From NCBI GenBank assembly GCA_021794015.1, contig JAJYRQ010000014.1:19207-83206 (forward strand): a DNA stretch of 64,000 nucleotides, given 5' to 3'. Both the position numbers and the translations under genes were made by a program. The stretch's first letter is position 1. The number at the start of each line of letters is the position of its first letter. Below are positions 33,441 through 42,819 of the stretch, piece by piece. The notes under the pieces are model-generated. The model made no database searches. It had not been told where the DNA came from and was given only the letters and a program-made list of their open reading frames with translations. The DNA comes from Deltaproteobacteria bacterium (GTDB lineage: Bacteria > Desulfobacterota > Binatia > Binatales > Binataceae).

Positions 33441-34169
33441 GTGGAAGTACGCCTCTTATCCACTGGTGCCGAACGAGAAGCCTTCGAGTTGGGGCTCAAG
33501 AAAGCCAGATCGCTTAAGGGCAGCGGCTATAGGGAAAAACCCTCTTCACGCTGGGGTCAGACCCACCTTCTCTTGGCCGATCTCTACGGGGTTTTTGAGG
33601 ACGGAGATTTCGATCCCGGCCGGATGCTTGCTGGGTTCAGAGTGCATAGTATGGACCAATTTGGGCCAACTTGCTCAAAGCCAGATCTCTCCCACCTACC
33701 GCCTGAAGCAGTTTTCGAAATTGGCGAGTTGTGGTCGGTGGCCGGGCTCGATGGGCTCTCGATCCGTGCCGCGCGGGCGCTTTTCGCCGCTCGGGCAGGA
33801 TGCGTAATTATACCAGGACTTAAAGGCGCGCAAGCGCTGGTGATTTACGCGGTGGCGCGTCGGTCTGACATGACAGCGGTCTACCCTGAATTCGAGGCGG
33901 TCGGCCCGCTTATCAGATACCCTTTCGTGGAGAGCTTGGATGGAGGTCCAGTCTACACGCAGCCCATGGTGCTGCAGGGGCGCGCATTGCTCGAAGTGAT
34001 GTCGCACTTCTGGGCGGAAGGATTCGAGACCAACGACGACTATTCCCGCATCCGCATTAAAAACCCATTCGCGGTCAGGCATGTGGAACTGAGCCCGGAC
34101 GCTCGGCACGAGGCTGCCGCGGCGAGCGCTGCAACCGGTGGCCACGCTTTAAGCAGTGTGGCTGCCTGA
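33441..34169 (+). CDS. GNAT-fold acyltransferase, LuxI/FeeM-like (N-acyl signal synthase candidate)
   Basis: 242 residues from the GTG at 33441, chosen because AGGAGG lies 8 nt upstream; the frame is open to 33351. The order THLLLADLYGVFEDG, MLAGFRVHSMDQFG, then VFEIGELWSVAGLDGLSIRA follows the layout of AHL synthases and N-acyl amino acid synthases: hydrophobic-acidic strand, G-x-R strand, then E-x-x-[RE] strand-helix. The second half (LKGAQALVIYAVARRSDMTA, LIRYPFVESLDGGPVYTQPM) would be the acyl-chain pocket. It stands beside a hybrid sensor kinase, consistent with signalling. Assignment to the superfamily is by eye; the substrate is unknown and it might be a different GNAT. Confidence 0.5.
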   Translation: MEVRLLSTGAEREAFELGLKKARSLKGSGYREKPSSRWGQTHLLLADLYGVFEDGDFDPGRMLAGFRVHSMDQFGPTCSKPDLSHLPPEAVFEIGELWSVAGLDGLSIRAARALFAARAGCVIIPGLKGAQALVIYAVARRSDMTAVYPEFEAVGPLIRYPFVESLDGGPVYTQPMVLQGRALLEVMSHFWAEGFETNDDYSRIRIKNPFAVRHVELSPDARHEAAAASAATGGHALSSVAA

Positions 34170-34324
34170 GCATCACTGCAGCGCACGAACTGTTTCTGCG
34201 GGATAGAGCGCCCGGCGTCGCGCGTGGCTTCGCCGAATCTGCCGGCCGCTCCGGCCCCGAACGCCCGGGTTGAACCACGGGCATCCGGGTGCTGCCCAAA
34301 TATGGCCGCGCTCGTCTTCGGGCT

Positions 34325-34363
34325 GCCGCGGCTTAGCCTAAGCGCGGATCGCGGGGGCTTTTT
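34325..34363 (+). terminator. Hairpin plus T-tract between acyltransferase-like and kelch genes
   Basis: CCGCGGCTTA and TAAGCGCGG pair with one bulged G around a GCC loop, followed after 14 nt by CTTTTT at 34359. The GTG start of the next gene is at 34364, immediately after the T-tract. It may terminate the upstream transcript or act as an attenuator. Confidence 0.4.
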
Positions 34364-35749
34364 GTGTGCACTTCGGTTGGATCGTTCGCCAGATGGCTGC
34401 TGATCTGCCTGTCGGTCGTAGGCATTAGCAGCCTCGGTCAAAAAGCGGCGCGGGCGGCCGAAAGCGGCGGCGCGACGGCGGCCGCCCATGGAGCCTGGCA
34501 GGTAAGCCGCGGCCGTTTGGCCGAGGCCGTGGCGGCGGCCGCCGTGGTTGCGTTGCCCGACGGCCGCGTGTTGATCGCCGGGGGCGATATCGGCGGAAAG
34601 CTGATGCAGGTCGTGCCCCAGGGGCTCTTCATCACCTCGACCGGCGCAGCCGAGGTCTACGATCCTCGAAGCGACAGCTTCAGGTTGCTCGGCGCCAGGA
34701 TGCTGCATGACCGCGAGGCGGCCGCCGGGGTGGTGCTGAGTGTGGGACCTTATGCCGGGAGCGTTTTGATTCCAGGCGGCCTGAGCTGCAGGCGCGGGCT
34801 CATGGGTGGGAACTGTCAGGCTCTGGCCAGCGCCGAGTTGTACGATCCCAAGACGGGGCGCTTCACGGCCGCCGGGGTGCCGGACGATGCCGGCATGATA
34901 GCGGCCCGCGCCAACTACGCAATCGCGCCGATCGAGGGCTGCCACTGCGTGCGCGAAGGCGACATTCTGATTGCCGGCGGCTTTAGCGGCACGTTAACCA
35001 CCGGCTCGACGATCGCGCAGAGCGCCGGGCCGGTTCGCAGCGCCGAGCTTTACGATCCGCGTCTTAACCGATTCTTTGCAACACAGGGCACTATGCATAG
35101 CCCGCGGGAGAATGCCGTTGCGGTAGCGCTGGGCGACGGCCGGGTGCTGATCGCGGGCGGCGACTCGGCGGGGTTTTTCGCTCACAGCCTCGCCAGCGCC
35201 GAGCTTTACGATCCGGCAAGCGACACGTTTACGCCGGTGGCGAGCATGCATCTGTCGCGCGAGCTGGCTGCGGGCGTGCTGCTTCCTGCTTCGCCCGGTC
35301 AGCCCGGCCCTCGCCGCGTGCTGATAACCGGCGGCCTTGCCGCCAGGAACGAACTGATGGGCTCCTCCACCGACACGGCCGAGCTGTTCGATCCGCAAGA
35401 CAACAGCTTCGCCCTTACTGCCGGGAAAATGAGCGCGCCGCGCACCGGACATCCGATGACCGTGCTGCCCGACGGCCGGGTGCTGGTGGCTGGCGGCATC
35501 GACGTTTCCGGTTGGGGCAGCATGATGAATGTTGCCCAGACCAGCGTGGAGACGGCCGATATCTACGACCCTGCCACCGGGAGGTTTATTGCGGCGGGGC
35601 GACTGCCCAAGGCGCGCGGAGCGACGTTGGTTGCACCGCGCATCGCCGATGGCATGGTGCTTTACCCCGGCGGCGAGTTGTGCAACGGGCGCAGCGGCCT
35701 GTTTGCGTCCTGCCGGCCGCTTGCCTCTGCCCTGCTCTTCACGCCGTAA
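34364..35749 (+). CDS. Kelch-repeat beta-propeller protein, exported
   Basis: 461 residues. An N-terminal signal sequence (WLLICLSVVGISSLG ... AARA) is followed by about six to seven repeats of the type LPDGRVLIAGGD ... SAELYDPKTGRFTAAG. Repeats recur at ALGDGRVLIAGGDSAG, RRVLITGGLAARN, LPDGRVLVAGGIDVSG and AELFDPQDNSF. This is a kelch/galactose-oxidase-type propeller, usually extracytoplasmic and binding protein or glycan. No catalytic copper site is evident. The start is the GTG at 34364, without a clear ribosome site; no in-frame ATG lies before the signal peptide. Confidence 0.8.
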   Translation: MCTSVGSFARWLLICLSVVGISSLGQKAARAAESGGATAAAHGAWQVSRGRLAEAVAAAAVVALPDGRVLIAGGDIGGKLMQVVPQGLFITSTGAAEVYDPRSDSFRLLGARMLHDREAAAGVVLSVGPYAGSVLIPGGLSCRRGLMGGNCQALASAELYDPKTGRFTAAGVPDDAGMIAARANYAIAPIEGCHCVREGDILIAGGFSGTLTTGSTIAQSAGPVRSAELYDPRLNRFFATQGTMHSPRENAVAVALGDGRVLIAGGDSAGFFAHSLASAELYDPASDTFTPVASMHLSRELAAGVLLPASPGQPGPRRVLITGGLAARNELMGSSTDTAELFDPQDNSFALTAGKMSAPRTGHPMTVLPDGRVLVAGGIDVSGWGSMMNVAQTSVETADIYDPATGRFIAAGRLPKARGATLVAPRIADGMVLYPGGELCNGRSGLFASCRPLASALLFTP

Positions 35750-35948
35750 GTTTGCCGGCGCGTTGCCGGGGATCGGGCGGGCAGGCACGCTACTGCGCGC
35801 GCCGGCGCGGCAACGAGCGTCGCGGCTTGCTTCTCGGGCTGGTTCGAGGCAATGTCAACATGATTCGTTCCCGGTCTGTGCAGCGGCCTGGGAGCGCTCG
35901 TGTGCGGGGTATTGCCTGAAAAGCCTTCGACCTACAGGAGGGGTGAAG

Positions 35949-37172
35949 ATGACTGCAAGATTTCGCGGCCTTATCGCGGCCTGGGTGGCAGCGGCGGCTT
36001 TCCTTGTTGTGGCGATGGGCCAGGCCCGCGCCGCCGCGCCGGTGAATGTTGCCCTGATCTTTCCGCTCTCGGGCCCCAACGCCAGTGTCGGCGAGCAGAG
36101 CGTGAACGGCGCCAAGCTTGCTGCCGAGGAAATCAACCAGGCCGGCGGCATCAAAAGCCTCGGCGGCGCGCAGCTCAAGCTTATCGTCGCCGACTCGACC
36201 AACAATCCTCAGGGCTCGGTGACGACCACCGAGCGCATCCTGGCACAGCATCAGCTCTCGGCCGTCTGCGGCATGGGCATCTCGCCGCTTACGGTGGCTG
36301 CGATGCCGGCGATGGTCCGCCACCACGTGCCGCTGGTAACCAATTCGATTGCCGAGGAGTTGATAACGCCGAGCAACGGCGGCTACGTTTTCCAGGTTGG
36401 CGCGCATGCCCGGCAGTTCGGCGAGCAGCAGGTCCGCTTCCTGCGCTACCTCAACACCCAGTACAGGATGAACCTCACTAAGGCGGGGGTCCTTTATATC
36501 AACAATCCCTACGGGCTGGCCACGCGCAAAGGGATCGAGCACGTGACCAAGGCGGCCGGTCTCGAGGTGGTCTTTGATTCGGCCTACCCAGGCAACATTA
36601 CCGACGCCAGCCCGCTGGTAGCTCGCATCCAGCGTTCCGGCGCGCAGGTGCTTTTTGCGGCCTCCTACGTCTCTGACGCGCAGCTCATCCTGACCGCGTT
36701 GCGCGGCGCCGATAGCCACATCCTGGTGATCGGCGCCGGCGGCGGCTACATCTGGCCGCCGATCGGGCAGGCCCTTGGCAAACGGGTCAATGGGCTTTTG
36801 GGTGTTGCCATGTGGAACTTCAATTCGATGAACGTTACGCGCAACCGGCACTTGGTCGAGGTAACGCGCCGCTACGCTCGGCTTTACGGCACCTTCATGC
36901 CCGAGCAGGCCGGCACGGGCTACGCAGGCATGTTCGTGATCGCCGCCGCGCTGGAGCGGGCCGCCTCGGCCGATCCGGCCAAGGTGCGCGACGCGCTGGC
37001 AAAAGTTGACATCGACCGCGGCGGAGCGACAATCATGCAGCCCGGCCGCGTTGCCTTCGGCCCCAACGGGGGCAACAAGTATATCGAGCCGGTGGTGGTG
37101 CAGTGGCAGGGCGGCGTCCCGCACACGATTTTTCCTGAGACCCTGGCCACGGCGCATCTGCACAAGCCTTAA
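35949..37172 (+). CDS. Branched-chain amino acid type ABC transporter, substrate-binding protein
   Basis: 407 residues from the ATG at 35949 (GAGGGGTGAAG upstream); the frame is open from 35529. A signal peptide (IAAWVAAAAFLVVAMGQARA) precedes a type-I periplasmic binding fold: VNVALIFPLSGPNASVGEQ, GAKLAAEEINQAGGI, QGSVTTTERILAQHQLSAVC and VPLVTNSIAEEL. It is the first gene of a five-gene Liv operon. Proteins of this class bind amino acids, amides, aromatic acids or other small organics; the ligand is not determinable here. Confidence 0.93.
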   Translation: MTARFRGLIAAWVAAAAFLVVAMGQARAAAPVNVALIFPLSGPNASVGEQSVNGAKLAAEEINQAGGIKSLGGAQLKLIVADSTNNPQGSVTTTERILAQHQLSAVCGMGISPLTVAAMPAMVRHHVPLVTNSIAEELITPSNGGYVFQVGAHARQFGEQQVRFLRYLNTQYRMNLTKAGVLYINNPYGLATRKGIEHVTKAAGLEVVFDSAYPGNITDASPLVARIQRSGAQVLFAASYVSDAQLILTALRGADSHILVIGAGGGYIWPPIGQALGKRVNGLLGVAMWNFNSMNVTRNRHLVEVTRRYARLYGTFMPEQAGTGYAGMFVIAAALERAASADPAKVRDALAKVDIDRGGATIMQPGRVAFGPNGGNKYIEPVVVQWQGGVPHTIFPETLATAHLHKP

Positions 37173-37212
37173 GCGCCGGCCTCGGCCGCGCGGCAGTCCG
37201 CTCTGCTGATCG

Positions 37213-38097
37213 ATGGTCTTTCTGCTCCAGTCGCTGATCAACGGTCTCTTGATCGGCGGCGTCTACGCGCTGGTGGCCATGGGGCTCAACCTCATGTTCG
37301 GCGTGATGAAGCTGGTCAATTTCGCCCACGGCGAGTTTCTGATGGCGGGCATGTACGCGGCGGTGCTGCTGGCGGGCCTGGGCGTGCCCGCCGGCTTTTG
37401 GGGGCTTTACTGGGTGGCGCTGCCGGGCGCGTTCCTGATGGGAGGGCTGGGCTGCGCGGTCTACCTTTTGCTGCTGCGCCGCGCGGCCGCTTTCGGCGAG
37501 GCGGCGCAGATACTGCTCACCGTCGGTCTCTCGCTCGGGATGCAGGGCGCGGCGCAGGTGCTGGCAGGCTCCGACTTCAGGCTGGTGCCCAACCCGATTA
37601 ACGGCGCGGCGTTGCGCCTGGGAGGCGTGACCGTTCAGATCGGGCCGCTGGTCGCCTTCGCGGTCGCGCTTGCGGTAACGGCCGCAATGGCCTGGCTGCT
37701 CGGCCGTAGCTGGTTCGGCCGCGCTGCGCGCGCGGTGGCGGAGGATATCGCGCTGGCCCAGGCGCTGGGGGTGGACGCGCGGCGTGTTTTTCTGATGACC
37801 GCGGCGCTGGCCGCCGGCCTTGCCGGTCTTGCCGGGGCGCTGATCATTCCGTATCACTACACCTTTCCCAACGTTGGGCAGAGCTTTGTAATTGTGGCTT
37901 TCCTGGCGATCGTGATTGCCGGGCTGGGCAACGTGCTGGGCGCGGTGCTGGGCGGTCTTTTGCTGGGCATGGTGCAATCGGTGACCGCTTCCTACCTTGA
38001 CCTGGATTTGTCGACCGCGGCGATCTACGTTCTCTTCCTGGCGGTGCTTCTTTTGCGCCCGCAAGGTCTTTTTACCCGCCGCGCGCGCACGGTGTGA
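37213..38097 (+). CDS. Branched-chain amino acid type ABC permease, LivH family
   Basis: 294 residues, all hydrophobic helices. Typical LivH start (LLQSLINGLLIGGVYALVAMGLNLMFGV) with KLVNFAHGEFLM, the conserved loop AEDIALAQALGVDARRVFLMT contacting the ATPase, and AIVIAGLGNVLGAVLGGLLLG near the end. It forms the channel with the LivM-type partner encoded 85 bp downstream. Confidence 0.93.
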   Translation: MVFLLQSLINGLLIGGVYALVAMGLNLMFGVMKLVNFAHGEFLMAGMYAAVLLAGLGVPAGFWGLYWVALPGAFLMGGLGCAVYLLLLRRAAAFGEAAQILLTVGLSLGMQGAAQVLAGSDFRLVPNPINGAALRLGGVTVQIGPLVAFAVALAVTAAMAWLLGRSWFGRAARAVAEDIALAQALGVDARRVFLMTAALAAGLAGLAGALIIPYHYTFPNVGQSFVIVAFLAIVIAGLGNVLGAVLGGLLLGMVQSVTASYLDLDLSTAAIYVLFLAVLLLRPQGLFTRRARTV

Positions 38098-38182
38098 GCT
38101 TTTGCCGACCGCTGGTGGGTGGCGCTGGCGGCGCGCTTGTCTGACGGCTGCGGGGCGGCAGGCGTTGTAAGAGCGACCAAGG

Positions 38183-39166
38183 ATGATGCTGCTTAAAGCT
38201 TTGGCCGTCTGGGTGCTGGCGTTGGCGCTGGGTTTTTTTGCCGGCAGCGGCTATCTGGTCCAGATGGCGACGGCGACGGCGATTCTGGCGCTGTGGGGTC
38301 AGAGCTGGAACCTGTTCAGCGGCCTTTCGGGCAACATCTCGCTGGGCCACTCGGCGTTTGTTGCCACCGCGGTCTACATCACGCTGGTGCTGTTTGTCCG
38401 CTGGGGAGTGCCGCCGCTTTGGGGCGGCTTTTGCGGCGTTGGCGCGGCGGTTGCTCTGGCGGCGCTGATTGGGGCCGCGACGCTGCGGCTGCATGGTCCC
38501 TATTTTTCGCTGGCCACGCTGGCCGCGGCGGCCGTGGTCCTGGCGCTTATTCTGCACTACCCGGACCTTACCGGCGGCGCCAGCGGGGTTGCTCTTGCCT
38601 TTACGCACAACGCGGCGCTCTCGCTTGAATTCACCGACGGCCGCGTCTACTACGCGATTGCCGTGACGCTGCTCTTTGCGACAACGCTGCTGGTGCGCTG
38701 GGTGCGGCAAAGCCGGCTGGGCTATTACATCGCAGCCATCAAAAGCAGCGAACAGACGGCCGCCGCGGCCGGCGTGCATGTTGCCCGGGTCAAGGTTGCG
38801 GCCTTCTGTCTGAGCGCCGGGCTGACCGCCGTGGGCAGCGTGGTTTACGTCTTCTATCTTGGCTTTGCCGATCCCAACTACCTGGCCGGGCTTACCCTGT
38901 CGATCGAGATCGCCCTGGTTGCTTTTCTCGGCGGCGCCGACTTTCTGCTCGGCCCCCTGGTGGGCGCGATATTTTTTGAGCTGATCGATACCGGCGCCAA
39001 TGCGCTGGTCGGCGCCTCCGGCGGATGGGACATGATGGTGCTGGGCTTTGCGGTCGTGGCTGCGGTCATGATCGAGCCGCGCGGACTTTGCGCCATGGCC
39101 GTGCGGGGATGGGAGGCGCTGCGCTGCGCCTTCGGCTACGGCGGAAAGACGCTGGCGCCCGTATGA
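38183..39166 (+). CDS. Branched-chain amino acid type ABC permease, LivM family
   Basis: 327 residues. Conserved LivM blocks: LWGQSWNLFSGLSGNISLGHSAF, LRLHGPYFSLATLA, AIKSSEQTAAAAGVHVARVKVAAF (the ATPase coupling loop) and FLGGADFLLGPLVGAIFFELI. The stop overlaps the LivG start (ATGA). Confidence 0.93.
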   Translation: MMLLKALAVWVLALALGFFAGSGYLVQMATATAILALWGQSWNLFSGLSGNISLGHSAFVATAVYITLVLFVRWGVPPLWGGFCGVGAAVALAALIGAATLRLHGPYFSLATLAAAAVVLALILHYPDLTGGASGVALAFTHNAALSLEFTDGRVYYAIAVTLLFATTLLVRWVRQSRLGYYIAAIKSSEQTAAAAGVHVARVKVAAFCLSAGLTAVGSVVYVFYLGFADPNYLAGLTLSIEIALVAFLGGADFLLGPLVGAIFFELIDTGANALVGASGGWDMMVLGFAVVAAVMIEPRGLCAMAVRGWEALRCAFGYGGKTLAPV

Positions 39167-39900
39167 CCCCGCTTTTGGAAATCAAAGCGGTCAACAAGTC
39201 TTTCGGCGCGCTGCGCTCGCTGGTCGACCTATCGCTAACGCTCGACGGCGCAAGCATCGTCGGCCTGGTCGGCCCCAACGGCGCCGGGAAGAGCACGCTC
39301 ATCAACGTGTTGAGCGGCGTCTATCGGGCCGATTCCGGAACCGTTTGCCTGGCCGGCACCCGGCTTGACGGAGTTTCGACCGCCGGCCGGGCCCGCCTCG
39401 GCTTGGTGCGCACCTTCCAGCGGCCCACGCCGATCCCGGAACTTAAGGCGCTGGACAGCGTGCTAATCGGCGGCCTAAGCCGCGGCCTTACGCTGCGCCA
39501 GGCGCGGCGCAAGGCCCGCGAGACGCTGGAACTGCTCGGGATCGCCGCCATCGTCGACTTGCCGCCCCACCTGATGCCGGCGGCCCATGTGAAGCTGCTC
39601 GACTTCGCCCGGGTGCTGATGCTTGAGCCGCGCGTGGTGCTGCTCGATGAGCTGATGGTGGGGCTCTCCGCCGCCGAAATAGCCGCGCTCCAGCGCGCCC
39701 TGGAAGAGCTTACCGGCCGGGGCATGGCGTTTATCGTGGTCGAGCACTTGATGTACGTGATCAGGCGGCTTAGCCATCGGCTGGTCGTAATGGACGCCGG
39801 CCGCCTAATCGCCGACGGCGAGCCGGGCGCGGTCATGAGCGACCCCAAAGTGGTGGAGGCCTATTTGGGTGGAGACACACACGGCTGGGACGCTGCTTGA
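39163..39900 (+). CDS. Liv-type ABC transporter ATPase, LivG family
   Basis: 245 residues from the ATG overlapping livM; the longer frame upstream is livM read in another frame. Walker A is GPNGAGKSTL and Walker B VVLLDELMVGLS. The place of the ABC signature reads LMPAAHVKLLDFARVL instead of LSxGQ, so one of the two composite ATP sites may be weak. The switch histidine is present (VVEHLMYVI). It pairs with the LivF ATPase that follows. Confidence 0.9.
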   Translation: MTPLLEIKAVNKSFGALRSLVDLSLTLDGASIVGLVGPNGAGKSTLINVLSGVYRADSGTVCLAGTRLDGVSTAGRARLGLVRTFQRPTPIPELKALDSVLIGGLSRGLTLRQARRKARETLELLGIAAIVDLPPHLMPAAHVKLLDFARVLMLEPRVVLLDELMVGLSAAEIAALQRALEELTGRGMAFIVVEHLMYVIRRLSHRLVVMDAGRLIADGEPGAVMSDPKVVEAYLGGDTHGWDAA

Positions 39901-40597
39901 AGTAACCGAGCTGCGCACTGGCTACCTCGGAGTCGAGGTCCTGCACGGTATCGAGCTGGTGGTGCGGCCGGGCGAGACCGTCTGCGTTCTGGGCGCCAAC
40001 GGGGCGGGCAAGACAACGTTGTTGCACGCGATCATGTGCCGGCAGCCTGCCTGGTCGGGCAATATCCGGCTGCGCGGTGTCGAGCTCGGCGGCGCGCCGC
40101 CGTTTGCGCCGGCACATCTGGGGCTTTCCTACGTCCCGGAAGGACGCGGCGTCCTGGCCTCTCTCACAGTGCGGGAAAATCTCGAGCTGGGCGCTTATCC
40201 CCCTCGCGCCCGTGCGCGCCTTAACGACAACCTTGAGCGGGTCCTGGCCCTTTTTCCGCCACTCAAACCGCGCCTGGGAGAGCCGGCGGCAAACTTAAGC
40301 GGCGGCCAGCAACAGATGCTGGTGATCGGGCGCGCCCTGATGGCCGCCCCGGAACTCATCCTGCTCGACGAGCCTTCGCTCGGCCTAAGCCCTGCCGTGA
40401 CCGGCCAGGTCTACAGCGCCCTGGCGCAACTCAAGTCCTCGGGCCAGGCAATCCTGCTGGTCGAACAGAACGTCAGCATGGCGCTCAAGCTGGGAGACCG
40501 CGCCTACGTGATGGAACAGGGACGCATCGTCGTCTCCGGCGGCCGCGAGCGCGTGCTTGCCGATCCCAGGCTGCGCAATGCTTACCTGGGCTTGTAG
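39869..40597 (+). CDS. Liv-type ABC transporter ATPase, LivF family
   Basis: 242 residues. The GTG at 39869 has GGAGG 10 nt upstream and overlaps the livG end by 32 bp. Walker A GANGAGKTTL, an intact signature NLSGGQQQM, Walker B LILLDEPSLGLS and the family pattern YVPEGRGVLASLTVREN. It completes the first Liv transporter (binding protein, two permeases, two ATPases). Confidence 0.93.
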   Translation: METHTAGTLLEVTELRTGYLGVEVLHGIELVVRPGETVCVLGANGAGKTTLLHAIMCRQPAWSGNIRLRGVELGGAPPFAPAHLGLSYVPEGRGVLASLTVRENLELGAYPPRARARLNDNLERVLALFPPLKPRLGEPAANLSGGQQQMLVIGRALMAAPELILLDEPSLGLSPAVTGQVYSALAQLKSSGQAILLVEQNVSMALKLGDRAYVMEQGRIVVSGGRERVLADPRLRNAYLGL

Positions 40598-40668
40598 CCG
40601 CCGGCGCCGCCTAAAGGGCGGGCCATCGCTGGACGCGGCGCGCCTTGGCGCACCGGGAGTTTTAGCCG

Positions 40669-41808
40669 ATGCGACGCGCCTGGGGTGAGCCCCCCTGGCG
40701 GCTGCCTTCGTTGCCGGCGTTGGCGCCAGCCTGCCGCGCAGGCGGCACGGGCAGGCCGCCGCCTGCGGCGACGGCCGAAGCGATAATCATAGGCGCCGGT
40801 CTTACTGGGATGGCGGCGGCCTATCACCTGGCCCGGCGCGGGCTGGCGCCGCTGGTGCTTGAGGCGGCCGCCATCGGCGACGGCGCCAGCCGCCGCACCG
40901 GCGGCATCGTCCTGGACGGCACGGCCAGGGGCGGCCTTGAAGGCAGCACTGGCGCGCTCGACGAACTTGCGCGGCTGGTTGCCTTAGAGCGGATTGACTG
41001 CGACTTGCAACTCGGCGGCTGCTGGGAGCTGGAGCATCGGGCGCCCGGCAGTGCTAAGCCGCCGCTTTGGACCGACAACGGCGTTGAACTGGCCGTGCGC
41101 GCCAGCGTGCCGGGCGGTACGGTCGATCCGGCAGCGCTGCTGGGCGGCCTGGCCTTGGCCGCCCACCGGGCCGGCGCGCGGCTGTACGAGCATACCGCGG
41201 TAAAAAAGCTGGACCTCGCGCCGAAGCCGCAACTTGAACTGGCCGGCACCGTTATCAGGCCGCGCCTCGTTATCGTTGCACTTAACGCCTGGATGGCCTC
41301 GATGCTGCCCGGGGTGCGCCCCGTAACCAGTGCTTTCACCTTTGCCTGCGCCACCGAGCCGCTTGCGCCCGCCGTCCTTGAGACGGTTGGCCTGGCCGCG
41401 GGAACTCCCTTCTACACGATTGATCTGCCCTACCTGTGGGGCCGGCCTTTGGCCGACGGCCGGGTTGTTTTCGGTTCCGGGCTGATTTTTCTTGCCCCCG
41501 ATCAACTGGAGCGGTTCGATATCGCGCAGGAGGAGCCGCAGGCGCTGCTGGCGCGGCTTGAAAGCCGCGTGCGCAAACTTCATCCGGCACTTGAAAATGT
41601 CGGCTTCTCCGCGCGCTGGGCCGGACCGGTCGCGATTCCCGAAAATTTCACCCCGATTATCGGCCGGATGCGCCAGGCGCCGCAGGTGCTCGTGGCCGGC
41701 GGCTATGCCGGCCATGGCGTCGCCTTGAGCGTGCGCGCCGGCCGGCTTCTAGCCGAAGCGGCGCTCGAGGCGCGCCCGCTGCCTGTCTGGAGCGAGCCGC
41801 AGCTTTGA
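40669..41808 (+). CDS. FAD-dependent oxidoreductase, DAO family
   Basis: 379 residues. The FAD-binding GxGxxG motif begins late (AIIIGAGLTGMAAAYHLARRG, about 38-58). The C-terminal FAD segment is PENFTPIIGRMRQAPQVLVAGGYAGHGVALSVRAG. This is the D-amino-acid oxidase/glycine oxidase type, which oxidises amines or amino acids. The N-terminal 35 residues (PACRAGGTGRPPPAATAE) are encoded by a dispersed GC palindrome at 40731-40760 and are not family sequence. Following a Liv transporter, it may degrade the imported amine compound. Confidence 0.85.
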   Translation: MRRAWGEPPWRLPSLPALAPACRAGGTGRPPPAATAEAIIIGAGLTGMAAAYHLARRGLAPLVLEAAAIGDGASRRTGGIVLDGTARGGLEGSTGALDELARLVALERIDCDLQLGGCWELEHRAPGSAKPPLWTDNGVELAVRASVPGGTVDPAALLGGLALAAHRAGARLYEHTAVKKLDLAPKPQLELAGTVIRPRLVIVALNAWMASMLPGVRPVTSAFTFACATEPLAPAVLETVGLAAGTPFYTIDLPYLWGRPLADGRVVFGSGLIFLAPDQLERFDIAQEEPQALLARLESRVRKLHPALENVGFSARWAGPVAIPENFTPIIGRMRQAPQVLVAGGYAGHGVALSVRAGRLLAEAALEARPLPVWSEPQL

Positions 41809-41832
41809 AGCTGCGCTTGGCGCCGGCCCGGC

Positions 41833-42528
41833 TCAGGCCAGATCGAAAAACAGTATCTCGGCGGCCGACTGTGCCTCAATCGCAAGCGTCCGCTCTTCAC
41901 TTATCGCAGCGCCGTCGCCGGGCTTAAGTTCGAGCCCATTTAGACTGAGCGCGCCGGCGCAGACCTGTAGCCAGCCATGGCGCCCCGGCCGCATCTCGTG
42001 GCGGATGGCATCGCCGGGCTTTAGCAGCGCCGCGCCAAGCGCGGCGTCCTGGTGGATGGTCAACGTGCCGTTGCTTCCGTCGGGGGTGGCTACGGGCACG
42101 AGGCCGGCGGCTGCGCCCAGGTCGAAAGCCCGCTGTTCGTAGCCTGGGGCAAGTCCCTGCTTGCCGGGCAGAATCCAGATTTGCAGGAAATGCACCGGCT
42201 CGGAGCGCGAGGCGTTGTACTCGCTGTGCATGATGCCGGTGCCGGCGCTCATCCGCTGGACCTCGCCCCGGCGGATGACCGAGCCGTGGTTGAGGCTGTC
42301 CTTGTGCTCGAGGGCGCCACTGAGGATGTAGGTGATAATCTCCATGTCGCGGTGGCCGTGGGTGGGAAAGCCTCCGCTCGGCCGGACGCGGTCTTCGTTG
42401 ATAACCCGCAGAGCACGAAACCCCATCCGACGCGGGTCGTAATAGTCGGCGAAGGAAAAACTGTGCAGGCTGTCAAGCCAGTCGCACTGCGTGCGGCCTC
42501 GTTCGACGCCTTTTCGCAATTCGACCAT
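41833..42528 (-). CDS. Pirin family protein
   Basis: 231 residues from the ATG at 42528 (GAGGGGAG upstream). Bicupin pirin pattern: FSFADYYDPRRMGFRALRVI, GFPTHGHRDMEIITYIL, GSVIRRGEVQRMSAGTGIMH and SEYN. The metal ligands His-x-His and His-x-Glu (HGH, HSE) are intact. Some pirins act as quercetin dioxygenases, others as redox-sensitive cofactors. It is convergent with the DAO gene; no operon partner. Confidence 0.93.
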   Translation of the reverse strand: MVELRKGVERGRTQCDWLDSLHSFSFADYYDPRRMGFRALRVINEDRVRPSGGFPTHGHRDMEIITYILSGALEHKDSLNHGSVIRRGEVQRMSAGTGIMHSEYNASRSEPVHFLQIWILPGKQGLAPGYEQRAFDLGAAAGLVPVATPDGSNGTLTIHQDAALGAALLKPGDAIRHEMRPGRHGWLQVCAGALSLNGLELKPGDGAAISEERTLAIEAQSAAEILFFDLA

Positions 42529-42819
42529 TGCTCCCCTCGGCTCCGCTCGCTCCCGCCTTTTAAACGCGGGCGGCGCGCGGCTCAAAGTAAGCCTAGCCGC
42601 CACGCCGAACCGGGTCGAGCGGCCCTGCCTGGCGGTTCTTAACCCCTACCCTGCCGCGTGCTAACTATGCGTTAAAGCGGCGCACCGCATGGACCAGGGC
42701 AACAATGCCGGCGCCGGCCTCCGGGGCCGGTCGAGCAACAGGCGTCGCCGGCCGAATGAAAGACAGCACGGCCGCTGAGCGCGGCCGAAGCGGCGGTTTG
42801 TCTGCCTGACGGTACGGTG

